This document shows, one piece after another, positions 54,869 to 64,000 of a DNA stretch of 64,000 nt. The stretch is from Vanilla planifolia (taxonomy: Eukaryota > Streptophyta > Magnoliopsida > Asparagales > Orchidaceae). The DNA lies in assembly GCA_023846275.1 (NCBI GenBank), contig JAIUJO010000069.1, positions 998,501 to 1,062,500 of the forward strand, read 5' to 3'. Numbering within the stretch: the stretch's first letter is position 1; every line of letters starts with the position of its first letter. The position numbers were made by a program, and so were the translations under genes. The notes beneath the pieces were generated by a model that saw nothing but the letters and a program-made list of their open reading frames with translations, did no database searches and was not told where the DNA came from.

Positions 54869-57800
54869 GTGTGTATGGTGGTGCATATTAATGTGTGTGT
54901 GTGTGTTTGTGTTCATGCATGTATGTGTGTTAAAATTTCAATGTGTGTCCATGTAAGCATGTGTGTTTACATATGTGTTTAGATACATGTGCTTATGTTT
55001 GTTTGCATGTGTGCATGTTTGTGATTGTATGCTCATGTGTGTATATGTTTATTTGTTTGTGCACATGCCTATGTGTTTGAGAGTGCATGCATGTGTGTAT
55101 GTGTGGCATGTGCTTGTGTGAGAGTACATGTGGGTTTGTCTGTCTATGTGTGTTCATGTCTAGTATGAATGTGTGCATATGTATATGCACATGCACATGT
55201 GTGTATGTGGGAGGATTTATGTGTATGTATGCGCATATGTGTGCATTTATGTGTGCGTGCTTGTGTGTATGAGGAGGTGTATGCTTGTGTGTCTACATGT
55301 GTATATGCTCCTATACACGTGTATGTGTGTGTGTGCAGACACATGTGTTCATATCAGTTCACATTTGTGTGTGTGCATGAGTGTGTTGCATGTGTACATG
55401 TGCACATAGGCACTTGTGCATGTGTGTGTGAGCATGATTGCATCTTAATGTGTGTGAATGTGCATATTTGTCTACATGTGGATGTGTGTGTGTGTTCAAG
55501 CATGTGTGCATGTAGGTGTGGGTGTGTGTTTGAGTCTATTTGCATATGTGTGTTTGTGTGTGTGTCTGTTGGTGTATATGTATGCATGTATTTGTGCATG
55601 CATGAGTGCTAATGTGTATGCCCATATGTGTGTACACAAGTGTATACATGTGTGGCTACTAGTACATGTGTGTGTTTGTGCAGGTGTGCAAACATATACA
55701 TGTGTGCATATGTGTGCATATGTTTGTGTATGTGTGTGTGGGTGTGAGTTTATGTGCATATGAGTGTGTATATGTGTTTGGGAATATGAATCTAATCTTA
55801 TGTGAGTGTGTGGGTGCATGTTTGTTAGCTTATGCATGTGTGCAAGTGCATGCATGTGTGTGCATACATAAATTTGTGAATTTGTGTGTACATGCTTGTC
55901 TTCGTGCATGTGCATTCATGTGTGAGTGTCTATATGTGTATGTGTCCATCTGTAAATATGTGCATGTGTGCATGTTTGTGTGAACATAGTAGTTGTGCAT
56001 ATGTGTGCATTTATTTATGTCTATTTGTGTGTGCATGTGCCTATGTATGTGTGTGTGTGTGCATGTGCTTGTGCGTAAGTGTGCATGTGGACGTATGGCT
56101 TTTTGTGTGAGTCCACATGCATGTGTGTGTGATAAGTTTCATGTGTGTTCGTGTGTGTGTGTGCATGTGTGTATGTGTATGTTTTCTTGTGAGTGGGCAT
56201 GGCTATTTTTGTGTCTATCTATACAAATTTTTGTGTATACATTTGTGTGTGCATTCACATGCATGTGTCTATATGTGTATGTGTGTGTGCATGTGTCTTA
56301 ATATGTGCATGTGGGTATGCATGTGCATGTTCATGCACATATGCATAAGTGTGTGTGCATGTGTGAGTGTTTGATTCTATGTTTATGCATTTGTGCATGT
56401 GAGAGCATGTTCACATGTGAAGGTGCTCTTGCATATGTGAATGTGTGTGTATTTATGCATTTCCATGTGGGTGTGTGTGTTAATGTGGATGTGCTTGTGT
56501 GTGTGTGAGTAGGTGTGCATCCCTAAGCATGTGTATATATTTGTATAAGTGGCCATGTGCATGTGTGTGCATGGGTATGCATGTTTATGTATGTATGCAT
56601 ACTTTTCTTTTTGTGTGCATGTTTGCATGTGTGTGTATGTGTTTGTGTGCACTTGTGTGGTTATGTAGATGTCTGCATGCATGTGCATTTGGTTGTGATT
56701 CATGCAAGTGTGTGTGTGGGTGTATGCATGAGCGTGTTAAAGCTTTCACGTGTTTATATGTGTGTGTGTGTCTATGTATGTGTATGTTTATGTGTGTGTT
56801 GCATGAGTGTGCGTACATTTGTGTATCTATTAGTGCCCTTTTGTGTGTATTTATTTATGTGTGCATTCACAGGCACATGTACGTATGTTTAAGTGCATGT
56901 GTCTTATTGTGTGATTATGTGTATGCATGTGGGTTTTTGCACTCCTGTGTGTGTAAGTGTGTGTACATGTGTTGATGTGTAAATTTGTGCATTTATGCCT
57001 GTGTTTTTGTGTGTGTGGTAGGTGGGTGCATGTGCTTGCATGTGTTTGTATGCTTATTTGTGTTTGCATGTGTGCAATGGTATGTGTGTCTATGTGCATT
57101 TGTGTTTCTTTTATATGTGAGTGTGTGTGAGTAGGGGCACATGTGTGTGCATGTGCATGTGTTGCTATGGGATTGCATGTGCCTGCATGTATGTACATGT
57201 TTGTGTGCATGTTTAATTGTGCTTTGTGTGTATACTTGCACGTGTGTATATGTGCATGTGGGTTTGTATGTCTGTGCTCATCTGTGTGTGTGTGTGTGTA
57301 AGGGGTGTGTTTGTTGGTGTATGTGTGTTCATGCATGCGGCATACTGTGTGTGCGCATATGTGTGCATACATGTGCTGTGCACATGGACACATGTGTGTT
57401 TGCATGCTTTTGTGTATGTGGACATGTGCAAAAGTGTGTGCAACTGTGTGTACATGTGTTTGCGTGCATTTATGCATTTACGAGTGTATATGTTTGTATG
57501 TGTGTGCATGTATGCGTGGTTGTGAGTGCATGTGTATGCCCATATTTGTGTCCACGTGTTTGCATGTGCATGTGAGCAGATGTGCATGATCTTGTGTAAA
57601 TGTGTTTGTTTGTGAGTGTGTGTGTGTGTGTAAGAGCTTGCATGTGCATGTGCTTGTATTTGAGTGTGTGCTTGTACATGTGTAAGCAAGCACATGTGTG
57701 TGTATCTATTTGTACGTACGTGCATGTCATTTTGCATATGCATTTGTGTGTATGTCTATGTGCGTGTGCATGTGTGTGTCTATGTGTACATGTTCGTGCA

Positions 57801-60800
57801 TGTTCGTATGTGCGTGTTTGCAAGTGAGTATAAAGGTGTGTGTGTGTGTATGCATGTGTGCTTATATGCATGCATCTGCATGTGTCTGTATGCATATGTG
57901 GTTGTTGGTGTGTATGCTTGTGCATGTGCATTTGTGTGCACTTGTTTGTGTTTGAATGTTTGCGTACTCATGTTTGTATGCATGCGTTGTATAGGTCCCT
58001 TTTATGTATGTATCTATATGTACACTTGTGTTAGCTTTTGTATGTGCATGCTTGCATGTGTGGGTGTGCATGTGTTTGTGTGTACATTTGGATGTGTACA
58101 TATTTATTTGTGTTTTTATATATGGCTGTGCACGTATGTGGGTGTCTCTATGCATGTCTATGTAAGCATATATACTTCTGTTTGTGTGTGTAAGTGCATA
58201 AGCGTTTTCCTGCATATGTGCACAAGAATGTGTGTGTGTAAGTGTGTGTGGTTGTTTACATGTGTGTATGTTTTTGGATGCATGTGTGTTCTTGTCTGTG
58301 CTTGTATTTGTGTTTATGTGTGTGTATATGTGTATGTGTGTAAGTTTATGTGTGTGTGCTTATGTTTGTTCTTGTGTGTTTGTGTGTGTATGTATGCATG
58401 TGTTTTCCTTATGTGTATGTTTGTGGGTGTGTGTGCAGTTGTGTTTGCATGTATATGTGCATGTATATGCATGTGCATTTGTGCATGTGTCTATGTGTGC
58501 ATGTGTGTGCATATGTTGTTGCATTTTTTCCTGTGTTCTTCTTTGTGTGCTTGTGTGTATGTGTGTCTGTGGGCATGAATGTGTGTTTATGCATGCATGT
58601 GCACATACATGTGTGTGTGTGTGTGTGGGTGTGGGTGTGCGTGTGCATTGGTGTGGGCATGTGCGTATGTCATGTGTGGCTATGCATGTGTACGTGTCGT
58701 GTTTACATATATGTGTGTGAGTATTCATATGTGAGTGTGCATGTGCATTCATGCATGCATGTGTGTGTGTGTGTGCATTTGTGTCTATGTACATTAGTGT
58801 CTGCATGTGTTTGTATGCACATCTATGCATGTGTGTGCATGCATAATTTTTTATGTAGAGTGTTTTTTGTGTGTGCATATGACTACGTGTTTGCGCACTC
58901 ATGTGCATGCATGTGTGCCTTTTTACTTGTGTTTGTTTATGCATTTATGTGTGCTTTTGTGGGTATGTACTTGTTCTTGTGTGTCACTCATGTTGGTGCA
59001 TGTGGCATATGGTTGTGGGTGCATATGTGTACATGTGTTGATACATGTATGTGTGTGTGTGTTTGTGTGGTTATGGACATGCATGTGTGTAAATGTGTGT
59101 ATGTGTGTGTGTGTCTACTTGTGTGAACATTTGTGCATGTGTGTGTGCATGTGCGTGCATGTGTATGTGTTTGTGTATATCTGTGTGTGTGTGTCGATAT
59201 GTGCATGCATTCATTTGTGTGTTCATGTGTGCATGCTTGTGTTTATGTGTAAATGTGTGTGTGTGTGTGCTTGCATGCATGTGTGTATATGGGTGCATGC
59301 ACGTGTGTGTCTGCGTGTTCATGTGTGGGGGTGTGTGTGTCAGCATGTGTGTGCATACATACACATGCATGCATGCATGTGTGTCTTCGTGTGAGCATTT
59401 TTGTGTGCATGCACATGTGCGTGTGTTTTCATATGTATATACATGTTTATATGTGTGTTCATGTGCATATGAGGGTGCATGTGTATCTGTGCTTGTGTGT
59501 GTATGAGTGCATGTGCATGCACTTATGTATATGTGTGTGTGTTTGTTTGTGCATGACTTTGTGCATATGCATTTGTTTTATGCATGTGTGAACATGCACA
59601 TATGCATATGTGTGTGGGTGTACATGCTTGTAGCATTTATTTATGCATGTGCATGTGTGTGTGTGTATGTGCTTGTGTGCATATGTGTGTGTGCATGTAT
59701 ATGTGAGTATGTGTAGATGTGTGTATGGATGTACATGTGTGCATATGTTTGTATGTTTGTGCATACTTGTTTGTGTGTTTTAATGTGCACAGGTGTGAAT
59801 ATGTGTTTACATGTTTGTGTGTGTGTGAATATGTTCAGGCATGTGTATAAGTGCATGAGTGTGTAAAAGTGTGTATGTGTGCATGCATGCTTTTGTGTGT
59901 ACTTGTGTTGTTGTGTGCATGTATGTGTGTATGGCTGTGTGTATGCACTAATATATGTGTGTGCATGTTTATGCATGCATGGTCATATGTGTGTGCATGT
60001 AGGTGTGCTTTCATGTGCTTTTGAGGGGTGTGAGTAGCTATGCTTATGGGTAAGTATGTGAGTGAGTGTGCATATCAGTGTATGCGTATGTTCATGTGTT
60101 GTGTTCATGTGGGTGTGGGGGTACTTTTATGTGTTTGTGTTTGCATACGTGTGTGCTTGTTTATGTGTACATGTGTGCATGTCTATATGTACATGTACAT
60201 GCCTTAGAGCACTACATGCACATGTGTGTGCATGTGTACATGTTAGTGTGTGTGTGTGTACGAGTGTGTGAGCGCATTTACGAGACTATGTATGTATGCG
60301 CATAAGTGTTATTGAGCTTGTTGGTGCATTTGTGTGTGTTTGCATGAATATGTTTATTGTGTGCAAGAGTGTGTGTATGTGTTTGTTTTTATATACTGTG
60401 CACACATGCATTCATGGCATGTGTGAATTTGTGAGTGTGAATTTGTGTGCATGTGTTTGTTCATATGCATGTGTGCATGTATTTATGTGTGTGTGCATGT
60501 CTACATATGTTTGTGTTGTGCATGTGTTTGTGTGTGTGTATGCATGTGTGCATATGTGGTCACATGTCTGTGTGTGCATCTCTTTATATTTGTGTGCATA
60601 TGTGTCAACCATTGTGTATGTACATGTGCAAGTGCATGTGCATATGTTTGTGTCTTTATGTGTATGTGTTTGCATGGGTGTGCATGTGTGTGCATGTGTG
60701 TCTATGCATGCATATTTACATATGTGTGTGTATGAGTACCTGTGTGTGCATATGTGTTCCTAAGTTTTTGTGTGTGTGCGTGAGTGGCTGTGTTTGCCTA

Positions 60801-63800
60801 TATATGTGCATGAGTGTGCATGTGTTGATGCATGTGTGTGCATATGAGTGCTTGTGAGCATGGGTGTGTATATTTGTGCATGTTTTGTTTTTGTATGTGT
60901 TTATATGTGTGTATGTGCCTGAGCTTATGTGTGTCTACATGGGTGTGTATGTGTATTTGTGCATGTGTGTTCTTATGTGCATGCATGTGTGTGTATGCAA
61001 ACTAGTGTTTGTGTGTGCATGTGCATATTATCCATGCATGTGTGTGCATGTGTGCATGTGTCGATTCTTTTGAGTGTGCATGTGCCTGTGTGTGTGTTTG
61101 CAATTATGTGTATGTGTGTGTGTTTGTCCTTGTGTGCATTAGTGTTAATGTGTGGCTATGCATGTGTGTGCTTGTTTCTTGTGCACATGTGATCATGTGT
61201 GCATGTGTGCATTCGTGTTTTTATGGGTACATACATGTATGTGGTCTCAGCTTGTGTTGGAGTAAGTGTGTAGCTATGTTTATGCATGTGCTTGCATGAG
61301 CATTTGTGTGTGCATGTGTTTGTGAGTGTGCATATGTTCATGTGTGTGTGTGTTGATACTAGTATGTGTGTGGGTGTGTATGCACATTTATGTCTATGTT
61401 TGTGAGTGCATGTATGTATGCATGTGCACACATGTGTGTTTGTGTGCATGCATGATTGTGTCTGTATGTGTGTATGTTCATGACTTTATGTGAGTGTATG
61501 GGTGCATGTGAACACATGTGTGTGTTTGCATGTATGCTTGTGTGAGTGTAGACACACATGTGTCTGTGAGTGTTAGTGCACACACGTGCGTGTATGGGCT
61601 TGAGAACATGCACTTTTGTGCATTTGTGCATATGTATATGCATGCATATGTGTGTATGTGTGTTCTTGTGTGTGTTTGTGTACATTCATTTGCTTGTTTG
61701 TCAATGTGTGTGCTTGTGTGTGCATGCTTATGCATATGCAGTGTGTGCATGGGTGCATGTTAGTGTGTGCATTAGTGAGTATGTGTTCATGTTAGTGTGT
61801 GCGTGTGTGTCTATGTGTGTGGGGGTCCTTTGTGTGTGTGCACGTGTGCATGTGTTTGTGTGCCTATGTAGGTGTGTTTGTGTAGATGTGCATGTGTTTA
61901 AATGTGTGCTTCGATGTGTATGTCTGTGTATGCATGCAAGTATCTCATTTTATGTGCAAGTGTTTGTGCATGTGTGTGTGTGTGTGCATGTGTGCAAATG
62001 TGGTTGTATGTGTTTATATGCATAAGTATGTGTGTGTGTGTTTCTGTGCATGGACATGAGTATGTGTGCCTTTGTTATGCTATTGTGTGCCTGTGGGTGC
62101 CCATGTCTATTCATGTGTAAGTGTGTATGCATGGGTGTGCTTGTGTGTTATGCATTTGTGTGCACATGTCCATGTGTGTGTTGTGTGTGTATGTGTATGT
62201 TTGTGTGTGTGTGTGAGTGCATATATGCATTTGTGTGTTCGCATGTCTTTATGTGTGTGTATGTATGTTTTTTAAGTATGTGTGAGCGCATATGTGCATG
62301 TGTGCTTATGTTCATGCATACAAGCACATGCATGTGTTTGTGAGCATGCATGCATGCATGGCTATATGTGTCTGTGTTTGCATGTGTGTGTGTGCACATG
62401 ACGTGAGTATGTGTTGCTTTGTTTTGGGAAGTATGTGTGTGATTTAGTATGCACGTCTTCATGTGTTTGTGTGTGTGTGTGTACATGGATGTGCCTGTGT
62501 GTATGCATGTGCATGTGCATGTGTGTGTGTATGTGCATTGGATGCATGTGTATATTTATGTGTCCATGCGTGTGTCTTTGTGTGTGTATGCATGTACGTG
62601 TGTGTAGATATGTATGTGTGTGCATGTGTGTACATGAGTGCAGTGTGCTTGTGTTCATGCACATGTCTATATGTGTGTGTTTATGTCTTTAAGTGCATAT
62701 GTGCACGTATATGTGAATGTGCTAGTGTGTGCAAGTACATGTGTATGTCTATATGCAAGTATTTGTGCATCTATGTTTGCATACATGAGTGCTTATGTGT
62801 GTGTGGGTGCTTGTGTGTGTGTGCATTTATTTGTGCATATCTATTGGCATGCTTGAGTGTATGTATGTGTGCCCATGCATATGTGTGTGTTTGTGCATGT
62901 ATACATTCATATATACATGTGTAAGTGTGTTTTTGTGTGCCCATTCTTGAGTATGTTTATGTGTGTGTGTGTGTGCATGTGCATGTGTGCATGAGTTTGC
63001 ACACTTTAGAGTGTGTATATGTTGGTCTATTTATGCATGTGTGCATATGTGATTATGTGCATGTGTCTTTATGTGCAAGTTTGTGAGCTTATGTGTGCAC
63101 ATTGTGGGTGCTTATACAAACATGTGTGCATGTATGTGCATGTGCATGTGTATTTGCATGCATTGTTGAGCATCAGTTTGCATATATACTTGTGTGAGTG
63201 CTTGTATTTATGTGTGTGTGTGTGTGCATGTGTGTTTTCAAATATGTATGTACATGCTTGCATGGATGTGTGTGTATGTTTGCATATGTGTGCATGTGTT
63301 TATGCTTGTGCATGCTTGTGTGTGGGTGTGTTTGCATGCAATTATGCATGTGTCTATGTGTGTGATTTTGCATGAATGTATGTTAGAATATGTGTACATA
63401 TGTGTGTGTTTGTGTGCATGTGTAAGTGTGTCTGTACATCGCAAGTGTGCATGCTTGTGTGTGTGTGGTTGTATGTGAGTGTAAGTGTGTTTTTGTGTGT
63501 TTGTAATTTTTTGTACGTGTGCATGCATGTGCATTTGTGTGTGTTTGTGCCTATGTGTTCCTTATGTGTGGATGCATGTGTGTCCACATGTTCATTGGTG
63601 TTTGTGTGTGAGTGCATGTTTGTGTGTATTTTATTTTGCATGAGTGTGTATTTGTGTAAGTGTGTGTTCTAGTGTGTGGATATGAGTGTGTGTGTGTATG
63701 TGTATTTGGGTGCATCCATGTGTGCATGTGTGCGTATATGTACATGTGTGAGTGCTTGTGCATTCACATGTGTTTATATGTTTGTTTATGCATGTGTTTG

Positions 63801-64000
63801 CACACTTATGTGTGCATATGTTTGTTCAAGTGTGTGCGCTTATGCAAATGTGTATGTGTATGTGGATGTGTGTGACTATTTGTGTGTATATATTTGCATT
63901 ATTGCATATGTGCAGGAATGTGTGTGCGTGCAAGCATGTTTGTGTTTGTTTAAGTGTGTGTGAGTGTTTATGCATGTATGTGTGTGTGCGTGTGTGTGTG

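Larger units (their letters stand above)
41781..64000 (-). repeat. CA-family array in inverted polarity (TG-rich on the + strand)
   Basis: The strand bias is the exact opposite of 1-14,212: words such as GTGTGCATGTGTGTG, TGCATGCATGTG and TGTGTGTTTGTG fill the segment to the window end. Plus-strand open frames of up to 304 codons (57664-58578) read as Cys/Val/Met repeats, and overlapping minus-strand frames read as His/Thr repeats. They are mutually overlapping and lack any domain or codon signal, so none is called. Embedded landmarks (pure GT run, 14-bp and 20-bp tandems, a GCATGC palindrome) are listed separately. The array continues past the right edge. Confidence 0.93.

Noticed and set aside
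57664..58578. Plus-strand open frame of 304 codons, the longest in the window
   Set aside because: Same low-complexity Cys/Val/Met translation of TG words. Its length follows from the scarcity of stop codons in these words.
1..64000. CRISPR-like array, because of regularly recurring words
   Set aside because: There are no constant direct repeats with unique equal-length spacers and no cas-like genes; the sequence is eukaryotic satellite DNA.

Overview
The window holds no recognisable gene. It is pericentromere-, subtelomere- or heterochromatin-like eukaryotic DNA made of two interlocking repeat families. One is a very long, degenerate CA/TG-rich array built from words such as CACACATGCACA. 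The other is an AT-rich tandem satellite with a monomer of roughly 410-420 bp. The many open frames are composition artefacts. In the CA/TG arrays they read as His/Thr repeats on one strand and Cys/Val/Met repeats on the other. In the AT block none exceeds about 100 codons, and their boundaries follow the satellite. No tRNA, rRNA, transposon protein, CRISPR array or bacterial-type operon was seen.

Layout. 1-14,212: CA-rich strand up. 14,213-40,703: AT-rich satellite, about 64 monomer lengths. 40,704-41,768: CA-rich strand up again. 41,781-64,000: the same CA family with opposite polarity (TG-rich on the + strand). Inside the AT block the satellite changes direction several times: forward 14.2-31.84 kb, reverse 31.85-35.43 kb, forward 35.43-38.72 kb, mainly reverse 38.73-39.76 kb, forward 39.79-40.70 kb.

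The most notable structure is at the direction changes. At all six places where polarity flips (near 31.85, 35.43, 38.73, 39.04, 39.78 and 41.78 kb) the switch lies on or inside a short inverted repeat or hairpin. One composite 'forward plus reverse' unit was then duplicated in tandem (38,687-about 39,420, period about 366 bp). Fold-back (snap-back) replication or repair, followed by unequal exchange, is a simple model for how the block was built.

Organism. The sequence fits a repeat-rich, DNA-methylating eukaryote. CpG sites in the AT satellite consensus are decayed to TpG or CpA in most copies, as expected from methyl-cytosine deamination. I lean weakly towards a plant, but a vertebrate or other animal cannot be excluded from sequence reading alone.
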